DNA of 64,000 nucleotides, taken from positions 7,791,147 through 7,855,146 of the forward strand of contig CM037470.1 in NCBI GenBank assembly GCA_021014325.1. Direction: 5' to 3'. Below the pieces are notes generated by a model. That model searched no databases, was not told the origin of the DNA, and worked only from the letters and a program-made list of their open reading frames with translations. Shown piece after piece: positions 11,965-24,215 of this stretch (position 1 is its first letter; each line of letters begins with the position of its first letter). This stretch comes from Plazaster borealis. Taxonomy: Eukaryota > Echinodermata > Asteroidea > Forcipulatida > Labidiasteridae. Both the position numbers and the translations under genes were made by a program.

Positions 11965-13601
11965 CTTTCTTTCCCTAAAACCCTATTGACTTAACCTGTG
12001 ACTTTTCTGACTGTCATATGTCGCTCTTAAAATTATCAGAAGTAGACAATTCATATATCATTTTAAAGCTGATGCCTTAACTTAATTTTTTAATGTAATT
12101 AGATTAAAATTCTTAATTAATTATTCATGTTACAGTGGTGTGAATATTTAATTAGCCAATCTTGTTACCACCATATCTCTAGAAGTATACATCCGATCCT
12201 CAAACTTTTTTCGGTTATGGACTCCTTTCAGATAGTAGATGTCGATTGCGGCATATTTTTTACTGTGACGTCATCATGACATCATCTATTGCCGCGTTTT
12301 CTATCTGTGCACAAAACACATGGCGCTGAAAGTGTAAATGTTTTGACAGTAAAAAAAACCATATTTTCAATTAAAATTAATAATTAGTTTCCTTAGTAAC
12401 ATAAACTGTTTTGAAAAGTTAATGGCTTTTAATAAGAGATGTTCCTGGTCACTAAAACTAATCAAAGTACATTCTTTTCCACGATAATTAACGATTAAGT
12501 GACAAATCGGACACCATGGCTATCCATTTTGATTGCGCAATTATGGTAAGGCGTTGGAGATTTCCTTGATATTCGATTCCTAACCGGTAGAGGACCCATT
12601 GCTTTCTGCACAGCCCATTCGACATGAGCAACACATGTACATGTAACTCCTACGTAGCTTTAGGGTTTTCGTGAGAATGCATTAAATTGATTTTTTTTTT
12701 ACCATCGTGTTCTTTATGAAATTTATTAGTATGAAAAACACATTTGTTTTACTGTAACGTCATCAGGTGTCAAATTACAGTAATTAAAAGCTTTAATGAG
12801 TTAATCTTTGCAGCACCTTATCTCAAGAAGTACACGGCCGATTTTCAAACTTTTTTCAGTTATAGGCTCCTTGGGCATTGGAGATTAGCCTTGGGTTACC
12901 GTGACCCCATGTTGACCTTTACTTCCGGGTCAACCAGAAGTGGGACCATATCTCAAGAAATACACAACCGATTTTCAATTTGTTTTCAGTTGTAGTTCCT
13001 TTGAGCATCAGGGATTGGATTTAGATTACCGTGACCCCGGGTTGACCTTTACTTCCGGGTCAACCGGAAGTGAGACCATATTTCAAGAACTACACAGCCA
13101 ATTTTCAATTTCTTTTCAGTTATAGACTCCTTGGGCATTGGAAATTAGCCTTAAATAACCGTGACCCCATTTTGACATTGACTTCCGGGTCAACCGGAAG
13201 TGGGACCATATCTCAAGAATTACACACCCGATTTTCAAAACAAAATCAGTTATAGACTCCTTGGGCATTGGAAATTAGCCTTGAGAAACCGTGACCCCAT
13301 GTTGATCTTTACCGATGGGTCAACCGGAAGTGGGACCAAATCGCAAGAAGTACACACCCGATTTGCAATTTCTTTTCAGTTACAAACCCTTTGAGCAATG
13401 AAGATTGCACTTGGGTTACCGTGACCCAATGTTGACCTTTACTTCCGATCTAAACAGGAAGCTCAAAAATTGACATATTCTGATGTCCTGAACCACATGT
13501 CATTAAGTCATAATGTTTGTGATTTCTTGCAGCTTAGAAGGCTTGAAATTAACAAAAATTACCGGAACAGCTCTGTGATTGTTCACAATCACTATCTCTA
13601 G
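11875..13601 (+). mobile_element. Complete Helitron-like non-autonomous element
   Basis: The 5' end is a perfect hairpin, AGCTGTTCCGAC ... GTCGGAACAGCT (11875-11904). The 3' end has the Helitron signature: hairpin GTGATTGT-TC-ACAATCAC at 13575-13592, five bases, then CTAG at 13598-13601 followed by T. Just before the 3' hairpin the string CGGAACAGCT repeats the right arm of the 5' hairpin. Inside are CRE-like strings (12268, 12759) and five 130-bp tandem units (12820-13460). There is no helicase/Rep coding capacity. The assignment to Helitron/Helentron-type elements rests on end structure only. Confidence 0.55.
12820..13460 (+). repeat. 130-bp tandem array, five units
   Basis: Units of about 130 bp each contain CATATCTCAAGAA, CAGTTATAGACTCC, GTGACCCC and the palindrome ACTTCCGGGTCAACCGGAAGT. 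Open reading through the units is an artefact of the period (130 = 3n+1, with overlapping 61-64 codon frames). It forms the body of the Helitron-like element and recurs at 20390-20960. Confidence 0.75.
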
Positions 13602-14902
13602 TTTTTATTATTATTCTTTCTATCTGCCTAAATCCCCATAGCATTTGAACACGATTTTGTTTATTCCTAATAACATTTTTAGTGAATATGAAAGACTTAG
13701 ATCCTATATCATATTGAAGCTTAGGCCATGAAGTTGTTGTAAAATCTAATTAGCTTAAATTAATTAATTAGTTTACTAAGTTATAATGACATGAATATTT
13801 AATTAGCCAATCTTATTACCGCCATATCTCACTTCTGGGATAATGTAGATGAGTTTGCCGGCCTAAAATGCAGAACGACGTCATCATGACGAAATTTATC
13901 GGGCTTTTTCACCCGTGTTCAAACACATGGGGATTGTGAAAACAAAGTCGACTTCTAGAAACATTATTTTTCAATTAAGCTCAAATTTAACGTCCTAGAG
14001 TACACAAATATTTCTTAAAACCAGACAGATTTTATTGAAGGTCAGTTTAAAGGCATCAAAACTTATTAAAACATAGTCAGTCGAGAAAAAAACCCAAATT
14101 CTCAGGCAAGTTTAACGCCATGGGTACACTGCCTAGAATTTGATTTGTGTTTATATACGAAAATGACTGAATTTTAAACATTTTAAACGATTGAGGGCGC
14201 TATACGAGTTTAACGGTGTAGTTTTTGCTTTTTGCAACTCGCGATCAAGTCCTAAACCCTTTATGACCCATGTTGTTGCGTTTTTTCGTACAATATACAT
14301 AGAGTCATCATTCCTGACGCCGACTGACACAAGTTTACGTTTACTCATAACAACAATCAAGAATTATTTCTCTGGCTCTCAGCGCAGCGTCTTGTGACCG
14401 CTCAAATCAGATCGTTATTCGGGTTTCAGTGCAGCGTGGACGTGCAAAATAGACCACCGTGTTCTGAGACGATGTGCCGGCGTGGCAGACTTGTCCGCGC
14501 TTGGGTCCTGTTCGCCGAAAAACGATATGTTTTAAATTAAGTTATGCAGAGGCATTACTTCAGGAAACCGCCGTGTAGCAAAAAAAATAATCTTACTGGT
14601 GGTTGCAATAAAGCAATAAAAAGAAATAATTGAGGAAAGGTGAAGATGAGCTTTTCTATGGCTAAACGGTCAGTGTTGGATTTGGGGGTGTGAAGAGCAA
14701 AAATTACAATACACTCATATCCCATATATTATGAATTTACTGTTTTAGCCAAAACAAGAATACTCGATTGGCATATTTCAGGATAGAATTTTTTTTACAT
14801 TTACGATTTTAATACAACAGCATTTAGCTTTACATGCATTTACGGTTATTTTTTAGTAAACCCGTAAACGTTTCTGAAATGGTCAGTGAGTTACATGTGT
14901 AA

Positions 14903-15092
14903 AGCCCGGTTCATACTTCCTGCGAATGCCAATGCGAAGCAAATATTGACGTCACAAATTCGCAACGAATAATTCGCAAGAGTTGAGCCGTGCTCAACTA
15001 TTGCGAATATTTGCAGCGAAAACTGAGTTGTGACGTCAAGTTCACGTCAAATTCGCTTCGCATTCGGTTTCGCAGGAAGTATGAACCAAGCT
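14903..15092. mobile_element. PIF/Harbinger-like MITE with TAA target duplication
   Basis: A 190-bp element with about 50-bp imperfect terminal inverted repeats beginning AGCCCGGTTCATACTTCC and AGCTTGGTTCATACTTCC, flanked by TAA at 14900-14902 and 15093-15095. A 3-bp TAA/TTA duplication is the mark of PIF/Harbinger-type transposition. Both arms contain TGACGTCA. Internal sequence is too short to code. Confidence 0.7.
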
Positions 15093-15229
15093 TAACCGTT
15101 CGCATTTATTATGGTCAAAATTTTGCGACACTTTTTGAGGTTGATTTTTTAACATTATTTTATCCGAACCGTAATAATGTAGATGTTTAACCGGTTGATC
15201 GGATGGTTACCCAGGTAACACACGACCTA

Positions 15230-16180
15230 ACTGCAACGTTTCCTGAAGGTTGCGGTTTCGTCATGTTGCTTAGTAACGTACATACAATGTTGCAACAACG
15301 TTAAATGATGACGTTGTATCGTAACATCGCGAAAAGGTTTTGCCGCAACGTTGCCTGAAGGTTGCACTTTTGTCATGTTACATACTGACGTATATGCAAC
15401 GTTGCAACAACGTTTAATTTGGAGATTGTTTTGAAACATTGCTTGCACGATTTGTCGCAACATTGCCTGAAGGTTGTAGTTTCGTCATGTTACATGCTAA
15501 CTTAAACACAACGTTGCAACAATGTTATATTTTTCTGCTTCCTAACGTCGCCTGAAAGTTTTTTTAGAAACGTTGCCTGAAGGTTGCACTTTTGTCATGT
15601 TACATCCTGACGTATATGCAACGTTGCAACAACGTTTTATTTGGACATTGTTTTAAAACATTGCTAGCACGTTTTGTCGCAACATTGCCTGAAGGTTGTA
15701 GTTTCGTCATGTTACATGCCAACTTAAACACAACGTTGCAACAATGTTATATTTTTCTGTTCCCTAACGTCGCCCGGAGGTTTTTTTAGGAACGTTGCCT
15801 GAAGGTTGCACTTTTGTCTTGTTAAATATGACGTAAATGCAACGTTGCAAAAACGTTTTATTTGGACATTGTTTTGAAACATTGCTTGCACGTTTTGTCG
15901 CAACATTGCCTGAAGGTTGTAGTTTCGTCATGTTACATGCTAACTTAAACACAACGTTGCAACAATGTTATAATTTTCTGTTCCCTAACATCGCTCGGAA
16001 GTTTTTTATAGAACTGTTGCCTGAAAGTTGCACTTTTGTCATGTTACATACTGACGTATATGCAACGTTGCAACAACGTTTTATTTGGACATTGTTTTGA
16101 AACATTGCTTGCACGTTTTGTCGCAACTTTTTTAGAAAAGGTTGCCCGAAGGTTGCGATTTTGTCCTGAAACTGTTGAAT
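15230..16180 (+). repeat. CAACGTTG tandem array, about 110-bp half units alternating
   Basis: TTGCCTGAAGGTTG recurs about every 110 bp (15243 to 16140), and alternate units differ, giving a 220-bp higher-order repeat. Each holds GCAACGTTGCAACAACGTT or ACAACGTTGCAACAATGTT. Near-identity of alternate units suggests recent expansion. ORFs here are repeat artefacts. Confidence 0.7.
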
Positions 16181-17364
16181 GCTTTTCCCTAAAACCACAT
16201 TCCTTAGAAAGGAGTCGTTTCTCAAAATGTTATACATTATCAACATCAGCAGTGCTTCTTACTGTCACAAGAGGGCGATATTTTTTATTTGCCTTGTCCA
16301 TTACGTCATCCAGCAGAGCTGGCACTCCCCAAGTTGGATTGTATATAGTACGAATAAGTGATGTTGATTATTCAAGAAGTGACGAACGTCATTCTCCACA
16401 TCTGGTTGCGGTGGAAGTTTGTTTTATATTTTTATAATATTAAAGGTATTTTGATTATCAATAGTTAAGGATAAGAAAAGGTTGTTCGCTATTTTACGAA
16501 GGAAAAGACCGAAGGGGGCAGAAAGGGAGAGAGCAATCCTAAAGAGAGGGTGGCAGCGAGAGAGCGATAGCTCTAACCACATAGACCAATGGTCTGAGTT
16601 TTGGGATAAGTTCCCACAGTTATAGGCGATAGCCTAGTGATAGAAATTTGTCGTAAGACACAGATTTGGCAATAGCCAAAATAAGAGAACAGCGGTAGCT
16701 GTAAGAGTCAGCCGGGTGAAGTGCCCGAGTTCTGATTACCATTGACGCATCCCTATAGAAGTAAGAATTAACTGTAAGTTAGCTAATTATTATTGTTTAA
16801 GGAAGTGATTAAGTTTGCATTATTTTGAGGCTGGGAGAGAATTCTACCTACACCCACGTATATAAGAGGTTGACGAAAGTAATAGTTGAAAATAATGATG
16901 TATTGATTAAGCTCACTGTATGCACATTTGTGGTGTGTTTAGAAGACGCGGCCATTTGAATTTTGAGTTGTTTAATACCGTATCTATCTTGTAAAAGTAA
17001 ACCGAAAGTAGGGCGACCCAAATAGAACTGTTGCCAATAAGATGGTAGTTTTGTTTCAATGTGATATTTCCAGGGCTTCTTTTATGGACTTGAATTAGTC
17101 CTAGTGGCCGAAAGTGAGGCAACCATACCGTGGAAGGCACACCCTCTAAATTAATCAAGGCACCGGGTCACATCAGCCATTGGCGAGGTGTACGCTTCCC
17201 AGCCGGTATCGTACCGCCCTTAGACGACAGCTGTTAATAGTGGTGGTGGTAATTAATTATAAGTAAATGATTATTCTGTACCGTAGATCTTAGTTAATTT
17301 TTGAGGTTAATGAAAACACAATTAATTTCCTAGTTCCAACTGTGATGGATACTATTTCTTTGTT
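16181..17364. other. Unique interior of the CAACGTTG element, no gene recognised
   Basis: Includes a purine-rich stretch (16500-16560) and unremarkable AT-rich sequence. No domain or RNA gene could be supported. Confidence 0.4.
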
Positions 17365-18015
17365 TGGATGTTTGACTCATGCAACAGTCTTTTGCACGGC
17401 ATTCCAGACTTTCAATTAAACAAACTCCAGCTCAAACAAAATGCTGCGGCCCGGTTGGTTACTTTGAGCAAGAAGCATGATCATATAACACCTATTTTAC
17501 AAGACCTGCATTGGCTGACCGTGAAGAAGCGAATCATATACAAACTCGATCATGCTTCTATCCTTCAAAGCTCTCAACGGACTAGCGCCAAACTATCTAC
17601 GTGATCTCATCTGCATCAATGAACCCTCTCGTACTCTACGATCAAACGCTGCTACCACGACTCTTTGGCGGAAAACCATGAATACAGTTACTAGGGCCAG
17701 AGATCATTTGCATACACAGCTCCCGAACTCTGGAACCGGCTTCCATCACATGTTAGGAATGCAAACTCACTAGATCTGTTCAAGAGTTCACTTAAAACCC
17801 ATCTGCTTAGCATGTGACTTTTTAAAAATTTCTCCTGCCAGTTGTTTCACTTTATCTTGTGAAATTTTTGTCATGCGTTTTTGTATAATAATGTGTAGTT
17901 TAAGAATTGTTTATGTTCTTAAAATAAGTTTCATGCCTGTACAGCACATTGGGGTCCTGCCATGGACGGAATGCGCTTTACAAGAATGATTTATTATTAT
18001 TTATTATTTATTATT
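17365..18015 (+). pseudogene. CR1/L2-like RT C-terminal fragment with 3' tail
   Basis: Reads FDSCNSLLHGIPDFQL, LKQNAAARLVTLSKK and ILQDLHWLTVKKRIIYKL, then in another frame FKALNGLAPNYLRDL and RTLRSNAATT. This is the conserved C-terminal segment of L2/CR1-group proteins. It ends with GAATGCGCTTTACAAG and a TTATTATTATT tail (17985-18015). No RT catalytic core is present: a short 5'-truncated copy inside the 4-kb CAACGTTG element. Confidence 0.65.
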
Positions 18016-20389
18016 ACATAGTGTTAATAAATTTAAGTTTAATGTTCTTGATCACAAAACTACTGGTCATAGGATCTTTTTTTTAGGGTAAAGCGAGGAC
18101 GCATTGCGCGTGAGCGGTGAGCGTGCAGGGGACTCGAGGTTGTGACACTTACCAAGCAAGTTTTTATGGTCATACATTTTTGGAGTAAAGTTACATGTTT
18201 ACTCTCAATTTAAAATAGAAGTTTCTTTACATAAATAGTTTGCTTGATAGTTATTGGACAAGTTTGATGGTCAGAATCATTGCTTACGTTAAAATGTTTT
18301 AAGGTGAAGCAACCAAATGACAGAAATCCTGAAAATACACGAAGAAGATCACGCTAATGTTGTGCCAACGTTGAGACAACGTTGGGCCAACGTTGACAAA
18401 CATGCAAATTTGTGGGCGGGGCTTAGAAGTATGTGATTCTTCTTTGATCAATTTGATTGAATTTAGTTATTCGTGGCAAGTTTTTGTACTTTTGTGTATA
18501 TATTCGTCTATAAAAAAATATGTACATCAAAAGTACGAAAAAACATTTGTAATTAACTCACGTGAATTAAAAAGTAAACAGTTTTAATTAAAAAAGGTTT
18601 AAACCATGACTAGGAAGGCTGTGTATCCTGGACAATATAAGTATAATACATGCAGTGTATAAGGAAGTATAGGATGTACGGGTCGTAGTGACTGTAGTAT
18701 GTATTTAGTTATTGGTATAATAAATTACATGTAAGTAACATAACTGATTAGTATAAGTTAAGACAATAATTACACGTATTAATTAATTAAGTCAACAACG
18801 TTGCAGAAACGTTACTTCACAACATATTATGACGTTGTAAGAAGGTTATTTTTGGATGTGGTATGGACGTTGGTTCACAACATTAGAAGACAACGTTGTC
18901 ACAACATCAAGAAAACTCCAAATAAATTCGTCACCAAAACATTACACATCAACGTTGCCACAACAGAAAATGTACAGATGCAACATTGTTCTCGCAATGT
19001 TTTTTGAGGACGTTGCTGGAACATTAACTTATAACATTGAGACGTTGTAGGAACTTTAGTTATCAACTTATTGTGACGTTGTCAGAAGGTTAATTTTGGA
19101 TGTGGTATGGACGTTGGCTTACAACGTTAGAGACAACGTTGTCACAACATCAAGAAGAGTCCACACAAATTCGTTACCACAACGTTACACATCAACGTTG
19201 CCACAACAAAAACGTAACGTTGAAACAAAGTTCTCGCAACGTTTTTTGGTTAGCTGGGTAACCGTGTGACCATAGGCTTACAAAGCCTTAGCATTTACGG
19301 TTATTTTTCTAATTGTGTAACCGTCTCTGAAATGGTTGGTAACACGCGTTTCATGAACAAAAAAAACTCATTATCACAACCACTCAAACAATAAAAAACA
19401 TATGTCTTCATTGCAACATTTTGACTTTGCGCAATCACCCTGCAAAAGAAAAACAATCATGTGCAATTGATTTGTTTTGCAACGCCCTCTAGCGTTCAAT
19501 GTTTCTTGCAACTAATGCCGCACGCAAAATAATGAATTAACAAAGCCTGTAAATTGGAAACGATAAGGGTGTGTGTGGCATGGGATCGTTTGCTGTGCAA
19601 ATCGTGATCGCAATTAGTATGGTCTCCATTTCGCAGCACTTTTCAATTGAATTTTTCAACATTTATCCGAACCGTACATATTGTGATCGTTTAACCGTAT
19701 AAGCCTGCGCATTCACAGTTATTTTTTTTAAACGTGTAACCGCTTCTGAAACAGTTAGCGACCCGTGTAACAGCAGTTTAAACAACATTTCAAGTAAAAA
19801 AACCTGTTTACACAACCGGCATGTGATCAAAAACATTGAATCTCTTCATTCTTCATTGCAGCGTTTTGACTTTGCGCAATCACCCCTCGCAAAAGCGAGC
19901 ATGCACAATCGAATCGTTTGGAACGCCCCCTAGCGTTCAATGTTTCTTACAAATATTGCTGCACGCAAAGTTGTATTGAAACAACAAAGACTACGAGAGT
20001 TACCTAAAAGAAAGAAATCTTTTTTTTAAACACGAACGCTTTCACTAAGAGTTATTCCAGACCATTAAAACTAATCAAGGTACAATCTATTTTCAAGATA
20101 ATTAACGATGAAGTGACAAGTCGGACCCCAACGCTAGCTGGCAAATTGTGCCGTGATTGCGCAATCACGGCTAGCCGTCAAAGACTGCCGTGATATGGGA
20201 ATCCTAACGAGAGAGGTTATAAGAACGTTCTAATAGGGTTTTCGTTAAAAGGCCTTGGATTGGGATAAGTTACATACCATCGTGTACCTTATCAAATTTA
20301 TTAGTATGAAAAACACATTTTTGCTACTGTGACGTCATCAGGTGTTAAATTACGGTAATTCAAAGCTATAGTTAGTTAATCTTTGCAGC

Positions 20390-20960
20390 ACCATATCTCA
20401 AGAAGTACACAGCCGATTTTCAAACTTTTTTCAGTTATAGACTCCTTGGGCATTGGAGATTAGCCTTGGGTTATCATGAAACCTGACCTTTAGTTCCGGG
20501 TCAACCGGAAGTGGGACCATATCTCAAGAACTACACAACTGATTTTCAATTTCTTTTCAGTTATAGATCCTTTGAGCATTAAAGATTGAACTTCGGTTAC
20601 CGTCACCCCGGGTTGACCTTTACTTCCGGGTCAACCGGAAGTGGGACCATATCTCAAGAAGTACACACCCGATTTTTAGTTAATTTTCAGTTATAGACCC
20701 TTTGAGCATTGAAGATTGAACTTGGGTTACCGTGACCCCATGTTGACCTTTAGTTCCGGATCAACCGGAAGTGGGACCATATTTCAAGAAGTACACTGCC
20801 AATGCTCAATTTCTTTTAAGTTATAGATTCTTTGATCACTAAACATTGAACTTCGGTTACCATGACCCCATGTTGACCTTTACTTCCGGGTCAACTGGAA
20901 GTGGGACCATATCTCAAGAACTACACAGCCAATTTTCAAATTCTTTTCAGTTTAAAACCT
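20390..20960 (+). repeat. 130-bp tandem array, second locus
   Basis: Four to five units of the same family as 12820-13460 (CATATCTCAAGAA, CAGTTATAGA, TTCCGGGTCAACCGGAAGT). It ends in the second Helitron-like 3' hairpin. Confidence 0.7.
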
Positions 20961-21119
20961 TTGAGCATGTACAAAAAACACGGAACAGCTTTGTGTTTGT
21001 TCACAAACACCTAATGTATAGTTATTATTATTACTATTTACATAGGTAAATAAGTGCAAATGACAAATTATTTTCAACTTTTGTAGTAATTATGGTTACG
21101 TATCAGTATTGGATTTTAC

Positions 21120-21263
21120 CTGAGCTGTTTGTGGTCGTACATGCCATCCCTCATCTGTTTCTGTCATCTCCACACGCATGTGCCCTCTATTTTTGTGAAA
21201 CTCCAGATCTCTAAAGGCATCCAAGATTTCTGATGTTTTTTCCTTCTCAAATTCCAGAACTCT
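21120..21263 (-). CDS. ZU5/UPA gene: N-terminal UPA exon
   Basis: 48 codons, phase 0 to 0. It is bounded by the acceptor TGCCTCACAG and the donor GTAAAATCC. The product starts RVLEFEKEKTSEILDAF and ends GWHVRPQTAQ; it joins directly, in frame, behind the ZU5 exon (…KVSEQ) and before the exon at 9569-9742. Together these give a region of about 150 residues resembling a UPA domain (Lxv...D..SEQxvxxxE..., then a beta-rich second half). Rich in charged residues, no membrane segment. A start Met is not expected in an internal exon. Confidence 0.7.
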
Positions 21264-21713
21264 CTGTGAGGCAAACAAAAATGCAGAATAACAAGAAAGA
21301 GTTTTAAGAAGTCACAATGGCATTATGGTATTTTAAACTAAAAAAATTCACCTTAGCAAAAAAAAAAAGACAACCATCTAAGCAGAATTGGAATTTCGTC
21401 TAACTTTGTAACAAGGAAGTTTTAGATTCTAAGTCTGCAATATAATTTCTCTAACAGCTACATTAACTTGTCCTTAAGATTCTAAATGTTGTCAAGTAAC
21501 ACATGTTCCTTCAGTAGGTCTGTAATCACTGATCTGAACATTAAATATTTGAAATGCAACTCAAATATATAAGTTTTGATAAACGGATACAATTTTTAGC
21601 TTCTTCTATGCTTTACTTGAATACATGCAAGACATTTTAAAAGTGTCTAAAAATAATTCTGTTAACTTTTTGCAAGAATAAATTTAGATAAATGTATTGA
21701 AATTGTTAATTAC

Positions 21714-22336
21714 CTGCTCAGACACCTTGTCATCCTTCCAAACGTAAACCCGAAAAGCATAACCTCTTGGATCAAAGGTATCGCCAAAGGCACCAACTCT
21801 CACTCGAATTCCACTATTATCCGAGGATCTGCCAAACAATGCAAACCCAGTGAAATGATTGACAAGAAAAATGGCTTTGTTTCCCTTAGCAGACACCAAC
21901 TGCCCATCAGTGCTGCTATTAAGGGCCTGCCAGGCTGATGAAGAAGCTGAAGACATCTTAGCACTAAACTCCCAATTAGATGGTTCTGCATGATGAGGAA
22001 AAGACAACACCACACTGTCTTTAAATGTAAGACCTGGAGGACCACAGTGAATCTCTGGTGACAATTGTTCCTCTTCACCATTGACTGTATCAGCAACTGC
22101 TGCATCAGGGTTGATATAGATATACACCTGTTGGGATAGGCCCTCAGCTATTGCACCATGCGGAATGTAAAGGTGCACATCATATTTCTTCAGAGCCAAA
22201 ATGCCACCTTTATTATTGAAGTAGCCAACTGCCATGTATGGTAACTGCAGCAAGATGTCAGTCTTCTCAATATCATTGATGTTCACAGTCTGTTTGTTAA
22301 ACTCAATCAGCACCTCTTGAAGATGTGAAGGTGTTT
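21714..22336 (-). CDS. ZU5-domain exon of a ZU5/UPA gene
   Basis: The clearest host exon. Acceptor GTTTTTTTCCAG, donor GTAATTAA; 623 bp, entering in phase 1 and leaving in phase 0, about 207 residues. After a short lead (PSHLQEVLIEFNKQ) comes the ZU5 signature: GYFNNKGGILALKKYDV, LYIPHGAIAEGLSQQVYI, LSPEIHCGPPGLTFKDSV and LSFPHHAE. These are the glycine/proline positions and the CGPxGLxF core typical of UNC5, ZO-1 and PIDD ZU5 domains. NHFTGFALFG closes the domain and leads into the UPA region (FDPRGYAFRVYVWKDD). ZU5 domains mediate intramolecular or partner contacts, usually cytoplasmic, in receptor or death-domain signalling proteins. The sequence does not decide which family; no kinase, ankyrin or immunoglobulin exon is visible. 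Confidence 0.85.
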
Positions 22337-22445
22337 CTGGAAAAAAACACATAGTTGTCACATTCCCAATGAGTTTTTGTTTAGATCAGAGAAAAGAGCC
22401 ATATAGGTATCAATGGGATTTCAAACTGTGCATGGTGGGAAAATA

Positions 22446-22673
22446 ATCAAGTGAGGTTTGCAGAGACACCATGTAAATAAACTTTCTTTATGAGATGTGG
22501 TGGTTCTGAAAAGAACCGGTGGTTAACAACTCGACGTTTCAATGAGTGTACTTTGATCGTCTTCAGAAGAATCTCTTGAAGACAATCAGAGTAAATTTTC
22601 TGGTTCTTCTCAGAAGCACCACAGCTCATAGAGAGAGTTTATTTACATGGTGTCTCAGCAAACCTCACTTGAT
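22446..22673. repeat. 228-bp MITE in the ZU5 gene intron
   Basis: Inverted arms ATCAAGTGAGGTTTGC and GAGACACCATGTAAATAAAC pair with the right end (GTTTATTTACATGGTGTCTC ... ACTTGAT). The middle arms also pair (GGTTCT / AGAACC). Related half copies occur at about 40050-40170 and 48140-48240. Confidence 0.7.
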
Positions 22674-22907
22674 CATCTAGGTTTAGATTGTGAACACCTC
22701 ACATTCAAACCTCCCCATGTCATATCCAAGGCTCTTCATGTTTAAAGATAACGAGTGCAAGCACACAAGTTAAGCAGATTGTCTCCTTGTAAAAGCCAAG
22801 TTTCAAATGGCGAGTGGGTTAAGAAACACCCAAGTTTAAGTAACTAGAGTAAACTTTTCTTTTCAAAAACAATACACATACGTGTAAAACAATATATAGG
22901 GGTCAAC

Positions 22908-23031
22908 CTTTGGATGTCTGCTCATTATTTCTTGGTGTCATCAGAGTAACTGCCTGAGTAGTCTGTGTGGTTACAGCATATCCAGCAGCACCCAAATTGC
23001 TGTCTCCATCATGGGACTTGTCACTGATATC
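22908..23031 (-). CDS. ZU5/UPA gene: linker exon
   Basis: 124 bp, phase 0 in, phase 1 out. It is preceded by TTTTTCTAATGAAG and followed by the modest donor GTTGACC. The product DISDKSHDGDSNLGAAGY continues to TQAVTLMTPRNNEQTSK; it is hydrophilic and Thr/Asn/Gln rich, suggesting a flexible linker. Phase 1 matches the ZU5 exon acceptor exactly (split Glu codon). No domain recognised. The weak donor makes the 3' edge less certain. Confidence 0.55.
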
Positions 23032-24215
23032 CTTCATTAGAAAAACAAACAAAGACAAAGGTTGTACATTTAGTGCACGTAACATCATTTGCTTTATATG
23101 CATACATATATATATAGTCTGGTGAGCACAAACATATTATTCACACATTCAGTTGCTGTTCAATTTATGCATTTTGTTTGCTTTAGGGATGAGATTGTAT
23201 GAAAATGAAAAATCCTGAAAATGTTGATAGAAATTTCCACCTGATTTGGAAATTAAGCTCCCTAAATGTACAACATTTTACATTATGGAGGTTAACAGAC
23301 TCTCTTCATCATTTCAAATAGATATCTGAAGGTCTGGTGTCATAACAAAGGCAAGTATTTTCATCTCTGTGATGGCAAGTTTGCCTCTTTCAAGAAAATC
23401 TGAAGGTGCAGATCAGTGAAAAATCCTGACAAATCACAAGCCTGATTTAGGTGACTTGATCAAAAACATTTCATAACAGTAGAAGCATTGTCTGCGACTT
23501 GAAATAGATCAAGCTTCCCCCAGGGAGAACAGTTCTTTGATAACTGATGGGGCTACCCTGGTTAAATAAGCCGAAATAAATAAATGTTAAATGAGTAGTG
23601 TGTATAAATGATTCAGGAGAAAGCAGTAATTAAGATGTGAATAAGAAGGTTGTTTCATGCCTTGTAATCATAGTTTTGAAAGTTAGCCCTGCTTGCATGG
23701 CTGTATACCAGGATTTACTATTGTTCAAGCACCTTACAGAGCACATACAAAATGCAAGTGTCAATCATTCTGTACGTGTACAGGTGATGACCGTTGACCC
23801 CAGTGGGCGGTGCTAATCCGTTGTTATGAATGAGTCGAAACAAAAATACTATGATTTTTCTGGAAGCATAATCTCGCGATGATGTCAGTGTTTTAGAGTC
23901 GCTACAAGTTCAAAGTTAGTATAAGTACTTTCCAGAAAATTTCAAAAATTCTTTATGTACGGGCTGGGCGAGATTTCCGACTGGACACAAATACTCAAGA
24001 CTGGTGGAAGCTACGAGACTTCTGTGATTGTGTACAACTCATCGGAGAAGCATTTTAAGAGAGTTCATCTTTAACCGAGTGCAGCGAAGAGCTGAATTTA
24101 ATTCTGGAAGGGACATTTTCAAACTTAATGTACAGTTCTGCATTTGAGATCCTCTTCCCCATATTTTGTGACGGGAGTCAGCTTGTGTCCTCGTTGTTGT
24201 TTCGTTTGTTTCTAA
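23032..24215. other. Intron, nothing recognised
   Basis: About 1.2 kb without a supported exon or repeat. From about 24216 the sequence becomes Helitron-like body (CAAGATTGAGATTGATTTGAAC). Confidence 0.4.

Larger units (their letters stand above)
15205..19263. mobile_element. 4-kb element with GGTTACCCAG inverted ends and CAACGTTG arrays
   Basis: The ends are inverted: GGTTACCCAGGTAAC at 15205 and the complement of GGTTACCCAGCTAAC at 19249-19263. Both flanking zones are packed with CAACGTTG-type palindromes, as direct repeats on the left (15230-16180) and a diverged set on the right (18790-19250). The middle has a small CR1-like RT fragment and unique sequence, but no transposase was recognised. 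It interrupts a 400-bp repeat. A target duplication was not identified. Probably a non-autonomous DNA transposon of unknown superfamily. Confidence 0.5.
14836..19990 (+). repeat. About 400-bp direct repeat, three copies, first separated by a transposon
   Basis: Copies start at 14836, 19291 and 19702, each with GCATTTACGGTTATTTTT (or a close variant), a TTTCTGAAAT(G)GT string, and in the later two TTGACTTTGCGCAATCACCC and CCCTAGCGTTCAATGTTTC. The first copy contains the 14903-15092 MITE and is cut off from the second by the 15205-19263 element. No coding potential. Confidence 0.6.
13602..21021 (+). mobile_element. Second Helitron-like copy, opened by other insertions
   Basis: The left part (13602-14100) matches the body of the preceding copy from just after its 5' hairpin (TTTTTATTATTATTCTTTC; AATTAGCCAATCTT at 13799 versus 12150). 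The right part (20040-21021) matches again: CTAATCAAGGTAC at 20069 versus 12458, the TTATTAGTATGAAAAACAC block, the 130-bp array and the 3' hairpin. That 3' hairpin is GTGTTTGT-TC-ACAAACAC at 20993-21010, with end TATAG at 21021 instead of CTAG. Between them lie 400-bp repeats and the GGTTACCCAG element. Its 5' hairpin is probably the one at 11819, separated by insertion of the neighbouring copy. Confidence 0.5.

Noticed and set aside
12744..13394. Four overlapping 61-83 codon ORFs
   Set aside because: One per unit of the 130-bp array; same peptide in shifted frames.
15592..16437. ORFs of 60-133 codons in the CAACGTTG array
   Set aside because: Repeat-derived; alternate units give the same peptide and no domain is present.
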